IMG/VR virus record: IMGVR_UViG_3300031565_000016
Span: 1 to 64,000 of that record
Reading direction: 5' to 3' (one strand)
DNA length: 64,000 nucleotides
Source: a virus
Shown piece by piece: positions 9,563-18,585 of this stretch. The stretch's first letter is position 1; each line of letters begins with the position of its first letter. A model generated the notes under the pieces. It had not been told where the DNA came from and did no database searches. It saw only the letters and a list, made by a program, of their open reading frames with translations. A program made the position numbers and the translations under genes.

Positions 9563-9853
9563 TTAACCTGTTGCTATATTTTTTAGTCTTTCTAAATCTG
9601 CAGCGAAGGCTCTTTTGCCCTCATCTGCTAATTTATAAGCCTCATCCATGTCTAGTAATGCATTTATTTTTAAAAGTTCGGGGTACGTAATGGTCTCATA
9701 ATCGTGCAGGGTGACTTTGCCCAATTTATAAGGTCTCCAAAACATCCATTCACTTTTAATTTCATCATTTAATACCCCAACATCACCGAAACCATCTACA
9801 ATTATTCTCCGTTCAGTAATTCCTCTTTCAATGTATTTATTTTGTTCAGCCAT
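9563..9853 (-). CDS. Tail assembly chaperone, T-like extension (read by -1 frameshift)
   Basis: 96 residues if begun at its own ATG, but the frame is open upstream to the slippery site at 9880-9886. It is probably made mainly as the C-terminal half of a fusion with the preceding gene, as with lambda G-T and P2 E-E'. RIIVDGFGDVG, EWMFWRPYKLGKVTLHDYE and a helical C-terminus are visible. The chaperone fusion coats the tape measure during tail assembly; the tape measure gene follows immediately. Confidence 0.7.
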   Translation of the reverse strand: MAEQNKYIERGITERRIIVDGFGDVGVLNDEIKSEWMFWRPYKLGKVTLHDYETITYPELLKINALLDMDEAYKLADEGKRAFAADLERLKNIATG

Positions 9854-10347
9854 GCGCCAAAATCGCCTGTCACCCCCCTCAAAAAAGGGAATCTATTATA
9901 CCGCATTACCTCAATAGCCAAAATTAATATCTTGTCTGGTGGGCACCCCATGAAAGCTTTGTCAAAGTCTTCCCCTGTTTGAATTCTGAAATTTGGTTGC
10001 CCTGGGGCATCAACTGCCATGCCTTCAAAAAGTACCAATAATAAATCAACGAGTTCATCTGGTGAAATAGAATTTGTTAATTCTTTCAAAGCTGTGGTTG
10101 CATCATTAATTATTGGTTTCATGTCAATATCAAGTGTCATGAATTCTGTGAGTGCGAATTTTTTGCTTAAAATGCCCTCATTCTTTAGCTGTTGGAATAA
10201 ATCCCATGCCATTCGTGCGGGGCCATTTAATAATGATACCATGGGCGTGCCCAATTTCCAAGCACACTTCATGACGCTGCGACCTTGGAGTAAACTATAT
10301 GTATACTCCCTGTCGTCAATTTTGTATTTTTGTATATTTAATGCCAT
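9802..10347 (-). CDS. Tail assembly chaperone, G/E-like
   Basis: 181 residues. The ATG at 10347, with AGGTG six bases upstream, is preferred over the in-frame GTG at 10356. The first domain is a small beta fold (QKYKIDDREYTYSLLQGRSV); the rest is helical (SPDELVDLLLVLFEGMAV). Near the 3' end the zero frame reads CCT TTT TTG AGG, offering a slip into the downstream gene that overlaps by 52 bp. Most ribosomes would make this short form and a minority the ~261-residue fusion. Confidence 0.75.
   Translation of the reverse strand: MALNIQKYKIDDREYTYSLLQGRSVMKCAWKLGTPMVSLLNGPARMAWDLFQQLKNEGILSKKFALTEFMTLDIDMKPIINDATTALKELTNSISPDELVDLLLVLFEGMAVDAPGQPNFRIQTGEDFDKAFMGCPPDKILILAIEVMRYNRFPFLRGVTGDFGAWLNKINTLKEELLNGE
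9880..9886 (-). other. Programmed -1 frameshift site T TTT TTG
   Basis: On the minus strand the heptamer TTTTTTG lies in the zero frame as T TTT TTG, the same slip sequence as P2 E/E'. A -1 slip gives GAG GGG GGT GAC AGG and stays open to the stop at 9563. The G-rich sequence just downstream (GAGGGGGGTGACAGG) may stimulate slipping. Frames were checked codon by codon. Confidence 0.75.
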
Positions 10348-10370
10348 TTTAATCACCTGCCTGATTTAAA

Positions 10371-10805
10371 TTATAACAATGTACCACCTGTAAAAACTGC
10401 TGCTGGGCCTGTGTCGAATGTCCACACCATGCCATCACTTTCACGTTTCAATGAAATTTCTGCCTGTTTTGTAATCCATGCCCGTAAAATACCAACAGTT
10501 GTTAACCCGTCAAGGTCTTTTGTCAACCATGGCAGTTTGCTTGTGTTCAACCGTGCATCAACTTCATGCAGCCCACTTAATATTCCATTTAATGGGTTTG
10601 TTTTAAATAAATTAATAACAATTTGCACATGAAAGTTGTTTAAGTTAGCACGTTCACGCTCTCCCTCACAACCTGTTTTTGCCCCAAACATATCATCTGG
10701 GCGGATAATTGTAATACCTTCCTCATCAAAGCCTGTAATGGGGACACCACCCCAAACATGCTTGTAATTTTTAAAATCGTATGTTCTAACTTCTCCAGTT
10801 GCCAT
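10371..10805 (-). CDS. Tail tube protein (DUF3277 type)
   Basis: 144 residues, AGGAG-led ATG. RTYDFKNYKHVWGGVPITGF, then DMFGAKTGCEGE and FDTGPAAVFTGGTLL, are the pattern of DUF3277 myophage tube proteins. These polymerise as rings forming the inner tail tube. The gene sits between sheath and chaperone as expected. Confidence 0.85.
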   Translation of the reverse strand: MATGEVRTYDFKNYKHVWGGVPITGFDEEGITIIRPDDMFGAKTGCEGERERANLNNFHVQIVINLFKTNPLNGILSGLHEVDARLNTSKLPWLTKDLDGLTTVGILRAWITKQAEISLKRESDGMVWTFDTGPAAVFTGGTLL

Positions 10806-10824
10806 TTTTTAACTCCTTTTACGG

Positions 10825-12321
10825 TTATGGGTAAACCACACCTTGTATAACAAATTCTTCAAAAGCACCCTGAAGCCTTGCGCTCCAATTAAGCCCAGTA
10901 AGTTTTCTATCTGCACGGTCACTTGCAGTTGTTTCATCAATTTTTGGTATTGTTAATACAACAGTAGTCCCGTCAATGAACCAAACTGAAGCTTCTTCTA
11001 ATGCTGCACGTAATTCATTTTCTACCAAAGTTATGCCACCATCGGTTGCTGCAACTTTACGTTGTCCAGATGCAGAACGTTTTAATAGGGTATAAAGTTT
11101 GGTTTGTATTAAATCATTAAGCCAATCTGTACCACGCACAACGTCAATTGGTGTGCCGTCTGTCATACGGCCTTTCCATGTCATGTTCAACCCTTTCACA
11201 CGTGTGTATATGTTACCACTGCGTGGGGTTGTTCCTGTTGGGTCAAAAACAAAATCCATTATTGTTTCATCAACTGTAGTAGGTAATACCCCTGTTAATG
11301 TTTTAAATGCAAATGTTTGCTCTGCTGGTTCAAAAGGAAATCCTTCTGCCATTTGCGCAATTGCAGCCCATTCAACAGTGGCTGGTGTAATGTGCTGTGC
11401 ATCCTGCTCATTTGGGTTATAGGTCAAAAATGTTCTTCCCAAACCAAAAGCGCCAAAATAAGTAAAAAGGTCGTCAGTACCAGGGGTGTTCCCTGCATCA
11501 TAACCAAGTTCTACTGTTGCACCAGCCAAATTAAACAGGGTTGCTGTTGTAATGTCAGTTCCAGCTAGTGGGGCTGATATTGTAATTGAACTAGTTGAAT
11601 CAACTGTTGAACTGGCAATTTTTAAACGGGTACCAACAACAGTACATGTTGCCCCTGTTAATGCTGTGTCAATTACGGTTGCAATTTCTGCAAGTGAAAC
11701 AACTGGTGTTGAAAAATCTAATGCTGTAATCTGTGCAACTGCTGCGCCATCAATAGATATACCAAAAGAACCATCTGCTATTGCCACCCAATTGGCAACC
11801 GCACCTGCTGCACCACCTATGGTGTAACCTGCACTGGCAACACGTGTATAATTAATGCAACCTTCATCCGCTGTAGCGTGCCCAAAAATGCGCTCTTTGG
11901 TTTCAACCCAGTCAGCAATTGCTTTTAAGTTAGTTTTGCGTGTGGCAGCTGTCCACCCAGTGTCCTCTACTATTGCAAGCCCATACCACCCACTGTATTC
12001 CGCATGCACGGCTGCAAGTGCTTCTGGCCAGCCAGCGTCACCAGAATCTTTTCTACCAAGAACGAATGCCCCTGGGTTTGGGTTTTGCGCAAATAAACGC
12101 AATGCAGCTGCGTATACATCGCTATCACTTCCCCAACCGTCTGCTATTACTGCGTCAATACTAGCGTATGAGCGGTGGCGAGATTCATTATTAAGAAAGG
12201 GCACCGTTGTGTCAAATTCGTCAAACTGTTTGACGAGTATAACAACACCGAAACCAGCTGCTGCTGGAAATGCCAAATCCCCTGTAATGGTGGATTGAAT
12301 TATTTTGTCAATAACTGCCAT
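10825..12321 (-). CDS. Tail sheath protein (DUF3383 type)
   Basis: 498 residues, AGGAG-led ATG. N-terminal GFGVVILVKQFDEFDTTVPF and RHRSYASIDAVIADGW, middle WVETKERIFGHATADEG and C-terminal DRADRKLTGLNWSARLQGA with FVIQGVVYP match DUF3383 sheath proteins. The sheath contracts around the tube to drive it through the cell surface. Residues ~185-265 are a variable beta domain (DGSFGISIDGAAVAQITALD) typical of the sheath's exposed insertion and similar to domains in other virion proteins here. Confidence 0.85.
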   Translation of the reverse strand: MAVIDKIIQSTITGDLAFPAAAGFGVVILVKQFDEFDTTVPFLNNESRHRSYASIDAVIADGWGSDSDVYAAALRLFAQNPNPGAFVLGRKDSGDAGWPEALAAVHAEYSGWYGLAIVEDTGWTAATRKTNLKAIADWVETKERIFGHATADEGCINYTRVASAGYTIGGAAGAVANWVAIADGSFGISIDGAAVAQITALDFSTPVVSLAEIATVIDTALTGATCTVVGTRLKIASSTVDSTSSITISAPLAGTDITTATLFNLAGATVELGYDAGNTPGTDDLFTYFGAFGLGRTFLTYNPNEQDAQHITPATVEWAAIAQMAEGFPFEPAEQTFAFKTLTGVLPTTVDETIMDFVFDPTGTTPRSGNIYTRVKGLNMTWKGRMTDGTPIDVVRGTDWLNDLIQTKLYTLLKRSASGQRKVAATDGGITLVENELRAALEEASVWFIDGTTVVLTIPKIDETTASDRADRKLTGLNWSARLQGAFEEFVIQGVVYP

Positions 12322-12336
12322 TTTTCAGTTCTCCTG

Positions 12337-12990
12337 TTATTCCTGATCTGTTGTGTAAGTTCCAGATATTATTGTTGCCCCAAGTGCACTCAAACCATAA
12401 TAGTTCCCACTTATACCAGCAATAAAATCTTGATTAAATGTTATATTTTCATTTCTTCCTAAATAAACCACCATCATACTTTCTTCATGGTAGCTATTAC
12501 CTGTTTTATATGGTACTGATAAAATACCACCTTCAAACCCCCGTACTGCCATACTTTTAGAACGGAAAAAAGTTTGTACCACTGGGTGTTGTAATGTCAT
12601 TCTTAATATATTTAATAGTCCACCACTACCATTAACTTCCCTTATTTCAACCCATGTTTCATTTTCACTGATATGGGTATCTGTTGCATAAGTAGCTTCA
12701 ACGTCTGGTGTATCAAAATCATAATCTGTGCTTACACCCAACTCCATTAAATCAAGCCCACATTGTTTGTCCTTGTCTGGGGTGTACCCAATAACAATAT
12801 GTTTGCCTTCCAATGTGCCTTCATTGTGGTGGCTTCGTACTATTGGAATAACTAGAGAAGCAGGTAAAATTCTGCTTCCATTAAGTGTACCCGGTGCCCC
12901 ATTATCTTTTACAATAGTAACTGTTGCCCCATTTAATACAAGGTCACACCAATCATACAAATTATTCCGAACTTGGTCTAAAGTGCTCAT
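12337..12990 (-). CDS. Neck/tail terminator-like protein (LIC_12616 type)
   Basis: 217 residues, ATGA overlap with the preceding gene. Helical N-terminus, the beta core GKHIVIGYTPDKDKQCGL and VQTFFRSKSMAVRGFEG, then SYHEESMMVVYLGRNE. It resembles the LIC_12616-type neck proteins encoded just before the sheath in this class of myophage. They close the tail end and bind the head. Moderate certainty. Confidence 0.6.
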   Translation of the reverse strand: MSTLDQVRNNLYDWCDLVLNGATVTIVKDNGAPGTLNGSRILPASLVIPIVRSHHNEGTLEGKHIVIGYTPDKDKQCGLDLMELGVSTDYDFDTPDVEATYATDTHISENETWVEIREVNGSGGLLNILRMTLQHPVVQTFFRSKSMAVRGFEGGILSVPYKTGNSYHEESMMVVYLGRNENITFNQDFIAGISGNYYGLSALGATIISGTYTTDQE

Positions 12991-13343
12991 AGCCCAACCT
13001 CTGCATTGGTGCGGGGTTCTGCTATATATTTATAATGGTCAATTACTGCAAAAGCACCCCCAGCTTTATAAGGCATACTAGCTGCAACTTCATACCATTC
13101 ATCGTCAAACTCAATAAATGTACCTGTTTGGCCACTTTTTTTAACGTCCAACTTCACTTCACTATAAACTTTAACACTTCCAACGCTCCAGTTACCTTCA
13201 GCGCCTACCTGCAAGTCACGGCCTTTCACAGGTTGTACATTTCCAACAAAAGTTGATTGAACCCATGTTTTAGTGTAATCAAGTTTTACTTTTGTCTCTG
13301 CATAATCTCTGCGATTAATATTATGTCTAAATAGTAAGCCCAT
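12987..13343 (-). CDS. Head-tail joining protein (putative)
   Basis: 118 residues, TAATG overlap upstream and ATGA overlap downstream. Beta-rich (GRDLQVGAEGNWSVGSVKVY, FIEFDDEWYEVAASMPYKAG), the usual look of stopper or connector proteins. Identity is inferred from position between the gpS-like and terminator genes. Confidence 0.5.
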   Translation of the reverse strand: MGLLFRHNINRRDYAETKVKLDYTKTWVQSTFVGNVQPVKGRDLQVGAEGNWSVGSVKVYSEVKLDVKKSGQTGTFIEFDDEWYEVAASMPYKAGGAFAVIDHYKYIAEPRTNAEVGL

Positions 13344-13864
13344 TATTTCCCGCCTTTAGCGTTAAACATGGCGTCTACAAAGGTAGTGCTTCCGTACTGT
13401 ACTTTTGATTTGATTGCGTTTCTAAGCGTTGCAGTGTCAACCAGGGGTGTACTGTCTGGTGTAACTGCTGCACCACTTGGGCGCTTCTTATAATTTGGGC
13501 TAAGTCTTGCAAACCTGCGTTTTGTAAATTGTTCTTTTAATAAACCTTCATATAAAAGGCCAATTCTTTTTGCAGCAACATACGGTGATATTTTACCAGC
13601 AAGAGCCATTGCCCACAATTTAGCAATAGTTTTATGTATTTTTATTGCATAATCATGGAATGTTGTTTGGTATACTGGCCGTGCGGGTATATTTCGTTTT
13701 TTGCTTCCAAATTCATGGGTGGCCATAAGTTCCGCGAGTGCAATTTCCCCGTCTTTTGTTTTACCCGAATCAGAAAAATGCCCAATTGCAACAACCATCC
13801 CGTTGGTCTTTGCAAAATTGCCAATTATTTTCTGCATGCCCTTATCAGTATCTTTCACACTCAT
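13343..13864 (-). CDS. Tail completion/virion morphogenesis protein (gpS/HK97 gp10-like)
   Basis: 173 residues, ATGA overlap with the preceding gene. Contains the family motif THEFGSKKRNIPARPVY followed by a helix and RRFARLSPNYKKRP and PLVDTATLRNAIKSKV, as in Mu gpG and P2 gpS proteins, which complete the head-tail junction. Confidence 0.75.
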   Translation of the reverse strand: MSVKDTDKGMQKIIGNFAKTNGMVVAIGHFSDSGKTKDGEIALAELMATHEFGSKKRNIPARPVYQTTFHDYAIKIHKTIAKLWAMALAGKISPYVAAKRIGLLYEGLLKEQFTKRRFARLSPNYKKRPSGAAVTPDSTPLVDTATLRNAIKSKVQYGSTTFVDAMFNAKGGK

Positions 13865-14559
13865 CCGTTGGTACCCCCAAGGCTCATGCTACCTGATGTC
13901 ATCATTGAAAAATTAGCAGATGCTCGCAAAGCGAATAATGTAAGACCATATTGTGTCCTGCTTAAATCAGCTTTTATTGCCCCACGTGTGGAACCGCTGT
14001 CATTTTCTGATATTGAACCATAGGCAATTGCCAAATCCCCTTGATCAAGGCTTTTAATTGAGCCATTACCTGCAGCAGTTGCACCACCCATACTCAATAA
14101 TTGTGAATTTTGTGCATCTAATTGCAAAAGGTGTGCAGCACGTAATGCAATAGCATAATTGTATTTGCCTTTGTACCAAAGTTCATTTGTTTGTAAAATA
14201 GCCAAAGATAAAAAGCTATCTTGTGTATCTGTATTTAATACACCGGTTGTGATAACCGCTTGCGTAGCGCCACCTGTTACGATGGCGCTCAGTAAGATTT
14301 CATCACGGATGGTTGTAACTGTAATAACTAAACCACTTCTTGTTGCGGTTGAAACAATAGGAAGTGCAGCAATACTTATTACAAAAGCATCTAATGTCGT
14401 GTCGGAATCTGTTGCAAATAGTGCAACTGCAGTTTGCCCATTAACTGTACAGCTAATGGTGTTGCCTGTTACCAATACACCATCAAGGCTGAGCCAATTT
14501 GCTCTTGCATTGAATTGTGGTGCAATTAGTTCCAGGTATTCTGCTGCAGTTGTAGCCAT
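13861..14559 (-). CDS. Head-tail connector, DUF4054 type, with inserted beta domain
   Basis: 232 residues, AGGAA-led ATG. The helical connector core is split: FNARANWLSLDG at the start, then LAILQTNELWYKGKYNYAIA and AAHLLQLDAQN further on. Between them (residues ~26-110) is a beta-rich insertion (VLVTGNTISCTVNGQTAV, LFATDSDTTLDAF). Nearly the same pattern occurs in the cement protein encoded at 16276-17064. Role: adaptor ring below the portal. Confidence 0.65.
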   Translation of the reverse strand: MATTAAEYLELIAPQFNARANWLSLDGVLVTGNTISCTVNGQTAVALFATDSDTTLDAFVISIAALPIVSTATRSGLVITVTTIRDEILLSAIVTGGATQAVITTGVLNTDTQDSFLSLAILQTNELWYKGKYNYAIALRAAHLLQLDAQNSQLLSMGGATAAGNGSIKSLDQGDLAIAYGSISENDSGSTRGAIKADLSRTQYGLTLFALRASANFSMMTSGSMSLGGTNG

Positions 14560-14562
14560 TTT

Positions 14563-15225
14563 TTAGATTTCCTTTCTTTTTCCGTCGAATTTTTCGATAC
14601 TATCAATTTGATTCAGCACACATACCCGTAATGACTCATCCTTGAATTTCTTTTTCCAAGTGGCGAGTGTTTCTGGGTTGTATGTGTCTTTGATAATTTC
14701 TTCAGCTTCGTCAAGATCCATTTTTTCAATATCACGAACTTTTAGTTTTGGGCTTGGTGCTCCACCCATTTTTTCCAAGTATAAACCGTAGGCCGAAAGG
14801 ATTGCATCCTCTGAACTTGATTTTACCCGAAAAGAACGAATTTCACCTGGTGGGAGTTGTTTTGCATCAACTGTGTCTGCAAGTGTAACCAAAAAATGGC
14901 CACCAGTTTCGGGTTTAACACCGTCACCACCTGCTGCAATTACTTCAAAAAACTTTTCCAATGTAAGAATTTTATTAACCTGTGCCTGTTCGGGTGCTTT
15001 TACTTCACCTTCTACATTTACTTCAATTAATACACCTTTACGAATATATTGTTGAATAACAGATATTTTTCTTACTTCTTCCCAAACTGCTTTTGGAATT
15101 AGATTGTGGCCAGCATATAAAGAAAATTCCTTTACAATAACTTTGCCATCAATTTTTGCCTTAATAGAGGGGAGGCCTATTAAGCCATGCCCCGCTTTTT
15201 TATTATCAATTATTACATTTTCCAT
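14563..15225 (-). CDS. Unknown protein between capsid and connector genes
   Basis: 220 residues, AGGATGG-led ATG. No family recognised. The N-terminal half is beta (GLIGLPSIKAKIDGKVIVKE); the second half is helical and charged, ending KKFKDESLRVCVLNQIDSIE. Many myophages carry a similar-size gene of unknown function here. Could be a minor head protein. Confidence 0.6.
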   Translation of the reverse strand: MENVIIDNKKAGHGLIGLPSIKAKIDGKVIVKEFSLYAGHNLIPKAVWEEVRKISVIQQYIRKGVLIEVNVEGEVKAPEQAQVNKILTLEKFFEVIAAGGDGVKPETGGHFLVTLADTVDAKQLPPGEIRSFRVKSSSEDAILSAYGLYLEKMGGAPSPKLKVRDIEKMDLDEAEEIIKDTYNPETLATWKKKFKDESLRVCVLNQIDSIEKFDGKRKEI

Positions 15226-15245
15226 TTAATGCCATCCTGTTAATG

Positions 15246-16262
15246 TTAAATTCCTACAGCCTTCACAACAGATTGTGGGTATGGTATAGATACACCACCT
15301 GTGCGTGCTATTTGTGTTACAACGTATTCCATGTTTTTATACTCCTGAGGTAATGTCATCATTGGAACAGGTCTGTTTTGGTAAAGATTACGTGGGCTTT
15401 TCACATAACCGATCATAATGTCTTCACCAAGTGCACCTGCACCAGCGCATTCTTCCACCCAATCAACACTTACACCTGGGTGCGTGTTGAGAAAAAACTG
15501 AAGCACTGAAATATCAGACGCTGTACTATTCTGCTTAGTTGAAATTATGTCATGCTGAGCAATTGGCATAATTATCTGGTTTACAATACGTTTTCCGCGT
15601 GTTGTAGTTTTAACTAAACGTGTCATACCATTAAGGTCTGCAATTTGTTCAGCTGCTGTTTTTGTTGAAAATTCAGGGTTACCGCCTGTACCATTTGGAA
15701 TTACATATTCCAAAATACCTGGAAAATCAAATAAACCTTGGAGGCCATCATTAGCAGAGCCATACCATGCAGCACGGTCAAGGCGTTCCATGATTGCTTC
15801 TGTTGCTGTTTGTGCTCGTCTGGTTGCAAGATTGATATTTGTACGTTGTGCACGTGCAATTTCAAAAATGTTGTACCCATAAGCTGCTGCAACTGTTTTT
15901 ACTGAAACAGTAACTTCTTCCCCAAGGATGTCAACCCGTGGAATGTCAGTTGCATAATCAGATATAATTTTTGCATAACCACGTTTGCTGAATCTTCGAT
16001 ATGTGATTGTTTCAACACCAAGGTCGCCCTCAGTATTAACAGGTATCAAACTGTCAGCTTTTAATTCATGGTATTCATAATCAAAAGTTTCTGTTTTAAT
16101 CAACTCTAATTGGCGAGCAAAGAAAATCTGGCCTTGTGAGTCAAGTACCAAAGTACCAGCAGAATCTTTTTTGAAGGTTCCTTCAGCAAAACCAGCCACA
16201 TCGTTGACGTTTCCGCCTCCGCTGAGAAAAGAAGGCTTTGCATCTAAATTTAATATTTTCAT
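15246..16262 (-). CDS. Major capsid protein (DUF2184 type)
   Basis: 338 residues, AGGAG-led ATG. The DUF2184 capsid pattern is clear: FFARQLELIKTETFDYEYHE, ADSLIPVNTEGDLGVETITY, ARAQRTNINLATRRAQTATE, and C-terminal YKNMEYVVTQIARTGGVSIP. The protein adopts the HK97 fold and forms the head shell. It follows the protease/scaffold and cement genes in the usual order. Confidence 0.9.
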   Translation of the reverse strand: MKILNLDAKPSFLSGGGNVNDVAGFAEGTFKKDSAGTLVLDSQGQIFFARQLELIKTETFDYEYHELKADSLIPVNTEGDLGVETITYRRFSKRGYAKIISDYATDIPRVDILGEEVTVSVKTVAAAYGYNIFEIARAQRTNINLATRRAQTATEAIMERLDRAAWYGSANDGLQGLFDFPGILEYVIPNGTGGNPEFSTKTAAEQIADLNGMTRLVKTTTRGKRIVNQIIMPIAQHDIISTKQNSTASDISVLQFFLNTHPGVSVDWVEECAGAGALGEDIMIGYVKSPRNLYQNRPVPMMTLPQEYKNMEYVVTQIARTGGVSIPYPQSVVKAVGI

Positions 16263-16275
16263 TTTTCATATCTCC

Positions 16276-17064
16276 TTAGATAGCGGTAAGTCCGCCCTCA
16301 AGTTGTACAACATATAAGTTGGTAACTGATGGGTCTTCAATATAATGCGCGTGCACCAATTGGTTGCCGGATGAAGTAGCAAATGCGGTAAATTTACCAA
16401 CACCAGCAACTGTTTTTAAAATGTTACATTGTGTTTGTGCCAAAATGGTTGTTCCATCTGTTTCAACAACAATTGCACCTAGGTTCAAAATAGAAACAAC
16501 TTCACCTGGATCGTTTTCTGTTGCACCAGGGGCAAAACTAGCATCAGCATAAGTTGGTGCATTTGTTTGTTTCTGCAAAGAAGTAGAAACACCCAAAAAT
16601 GCAAGGGAGCCAGAAATTGCAGCGGTGCCAGGTGTAACAGTTGCCTGTGTAGCTCCTAATGTAATAGCACCAGTTGTTGTAATAGCAGCACCTTTAGTGG
16701 TAATTGTTATTACTAATGAGTTAAGTGATGCAAGTATACCAGTTACAGCATTAAGTTGTGCAACAAGCGCAGCAAGTGTTGTGGCTGAATCAGTTGCAAA
16801 TGTTTCTGCATAAGCAGTCCCATTCACTGTCACCGTAAGCACATTACCTGTAACAAGCACATCTGAAAGGGTTAATGTATTTGTGTCAACTTTTGGTAAA
16901 CACACAAATTGGTCGTCGCCTTCATAACCAAAAACCGCACGCCCAAAAGGGATTGCATCTGTTCCGATCACTTTTCGGCTTAAAAATTGTTTTGGGCCGG
17001 TTCCGTAAAGAGATCCTGCACGTGCTCTTTCTAGGTAGCCCCATTCGCCATTGGAAATAGTCAT
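16276..17064 (-). CDS. Structural cement/decoration protein (Gp24-like) with inserted beta domain
   Basis: 262 residues from ATG at 17064, chosen because GGGAG lies eight bases upstream and it begins just after the preceding stop; an ATG five codons earlier would overlap that gene. N-terminus GPKQFLSRKVIGTDAIPFGR and C-terminus THAHYIEDPS-like/VVQLEGGL suit cement proteins that lock the capsid lattice. Residues ~70-155 hold the beta domain VLVTGNVLTVTVNGTAYAET, FATDSATTLAAL. Confidence 0.7.
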   Translation of the reverse strand: MTISNGEWGYLERARAGSLYGTGPKQFLSRKVIGTDAIPFGRAVFGYEGDDQFVCLPKVDTNTLTLSDVLVTGNVLTVTVNGTAYAETFATDSATTLAALVAQLNAVTGILASLNSLVITITTKGAAITTTGAITLGATQATVTPGTAAISGSLAFLGVSTSLQKQTNAPTYADASFAPGATENDPGEVVSILNLGAIVVETDGTTILAQTQCNILKTVAGVGKFTAFATSSGNQLVHAHYIEDPSVTNLYVVQLEGGLTAI

Positions 17065-17066
17065 TT

Positions 17067-18401
17067 TTATTTCTCCCATTTAGCAGCAAGATCCTGCTTT
17101 AATTTTAGTTCTGCACTTATTGCATCACTCTTGTCTTCTTTTTTTGTCACTGGTGTAACAACTGCATCATGCACAACTTGTGCATTTGCAATATCTGCTT
17201 CCACTAAAGTGTCAAGTTTTTTACAAATCATTGCAAATGCACCATCAATAAAACCTTCAGATACACTATCAAGTTTTGCTTCTGCGTCCATTGCAAGAAT
17301 AACAGCTTTCTTTTTATCAAGGTCTGTTGCATCTTCTGCCACAACTGCCTTTGATTTAGTAACTGCTGCATCTAATTTCTGAGCCTTTGCTGCAAATGCT
17401 GCCACTTCTGCTTTTGGTATGCAATCGTCAAGTTTTGCCTTGAGTTCCACAACTTCTTTTTCAGATTGGTCAAATTTACCTTGTAAAGTGTCTCTTTCTG
17501 TTGTAACCTCTACCAATGCTTCATCTGCCTTTAGCTTTGCAGCCTCAGCGTCTTTTGCACCGGCAATGGCTTTGTCAAGTGTAATTGCTACATGCCCAGG
17601 CACTGTATAAGTGAGGCCATCTAGCACGATATCCTTGTCCATGCCGTCTCCTTTTTTCTTTGGTTTGTTTTTTTCGTTTTTTCGTTTTGTGCCACCGCAT
17701 TCTTCGGCAACCATTGCCCCGTCCATTTTAAGCACTGCGTCGTCCCCAGCACGCCCTTCATCAACAATAGCTAGGTGATTATACCTAATATTGGTTTGAA
17801 TAGCATCATATGCCACCCCACCCCAAATACCAGGCCGTTCCACCACATCAGTAGTATAACCACATGAAAGTCCACGTTTACCAGCTTCTACATCCTGCAC
17901 GGCCTTCTTTTGTTGGATAGATACAGATGTTGAAATAAAACCGTGCATTTGATCAGCAGTTACTTCTTCACCAACGTTACCAACTGTGTACTGCCCAACA
18001 TTGTCTGCTGTTACAGCAACACCAGGTGGGTGGTCATTTGTTATTGGTACCATTTTAAGGCTTGCAACGCTATCTGGGTGGTATACGTGTTCGGGTGCCC
18101 GTAGTTCTCTTCTAACAGATCCGTCGGCCTGTAGGTAAGGGAATACACCGATTGTGGTGGCCACGGCTCGGCCAAGTAAAAAACCTTCATCATTTTTTTC
18201 AAGTGGTTGGTAGTCCCATTCTTTTTCCATGCGGGATCTTTCATTGAACCAGTCAACTTCTTCCCCTTTAGAAATCAAGCCACCCAAAAAGTCAGTTCTT
18301 TTAATACCTTTATCGACCCTAAAATTAATTTCAGCACTATCAAAGCGCATTGTGGGTACTGCTAATATTACTTCATTGAATAGAGTATTTAATTTAGCCA
18401 T
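17067..18401 (-). CDS. DUF2213 capsid maturation protease with C-terminal scaffold
   Basis: 444 residues, ATG after AGAGG. Residues ~70-230 follow DUF2213: GVFPYLQADGSVRRELRAPE, MVPITNDHPPGVAVTADNV, KRGLSCGYTTDVVE, YDAIQTNIRYNHLAIVDEGR. NDHPP and SCGY are the conserved blocks. After a Lys-rich linker (KRKNEKNKPKKKGDG) residues ~260-444 are Ala/Lys/Glu-rich coiled coil, a built-in scaffold removed on maturation. Confidence 0.85.
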   Translation of the reverse strand: MAKLNTLFNEVILAVPTMRFDSAEINFRVDKGIKRTDFLGGLISKGEEVDWFNERSRMEKEWDYQPLEKNDEGFLLGRAVATTIGVFPYLQADGSVRRELRAPEHVYHPDSVASLKMVPITNDHPPGVAVTADNVGQYTVGNVGEEVTADQMHGFISTSVSIQQKKAVQDVEAGKRGLSCGYTTDVVERPGIWGGVAYDAIQTNIRYNHLAIVDEGRAGDDAVLKMDGAMVAEECGGTKRKNEKNKPKKKGDGMDKDIVLDGLTYTVPGHVAITLDKAIAGAKDAEAAKLKADEALVEVTTERDTLQGKFDQSEKEVVELKAKLDDCIPKAEVAAFAAKAQKLDAAVTKSKAVVAEDATDLDKKKAVILAMDAEAKLDSVSEGFIDGAFAMICKKLDTLVEADIANAQVVHDAVVTPVTKKEDKSDAISAELKLKQDLAAKWEK

Positions 18402-18585
18402 TACGAACCTCTTTCTTTTTTGTCTCTGGTTCTTTCACCGGCTTTTTTGGCGTTTGTATTGCAAGATTATTGCCAGTTCTAAATTCTTTCACTATAAGCT
18501 CCGGATTTTGCCTTAATGAATTGCTATAACTTAAAGGTATTTTAATAGTTAATGAACTTTTGGTATTTATGTTAAAACAAAACAA
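18394..18585 (-). CDS. Small basic protein upstream of the protease; start uncertain
   Basis: The frame is open from 18585 (TTG) and overlaps the protease ATG by eight bases (ATGGCTAA), a spacing seen at several gene joins here. The sequence looks coding (SLRQNPELIVKEFRTGNN, then TPKKPVKEPETKKKEV), but there is no ATG. Candidate starts are TTG at 18585 or GTG at about 18492, which has CGGAG six bases upstream and would give ~32 residues. No family recognised. Confidence 0.35.
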   Translation of the reverse strand: MFCFNINTKSSLTIKIPLSYSNSLRQNPELIVKEFRTGNNLAIQTPKKPVKEPETKKKEVRNG

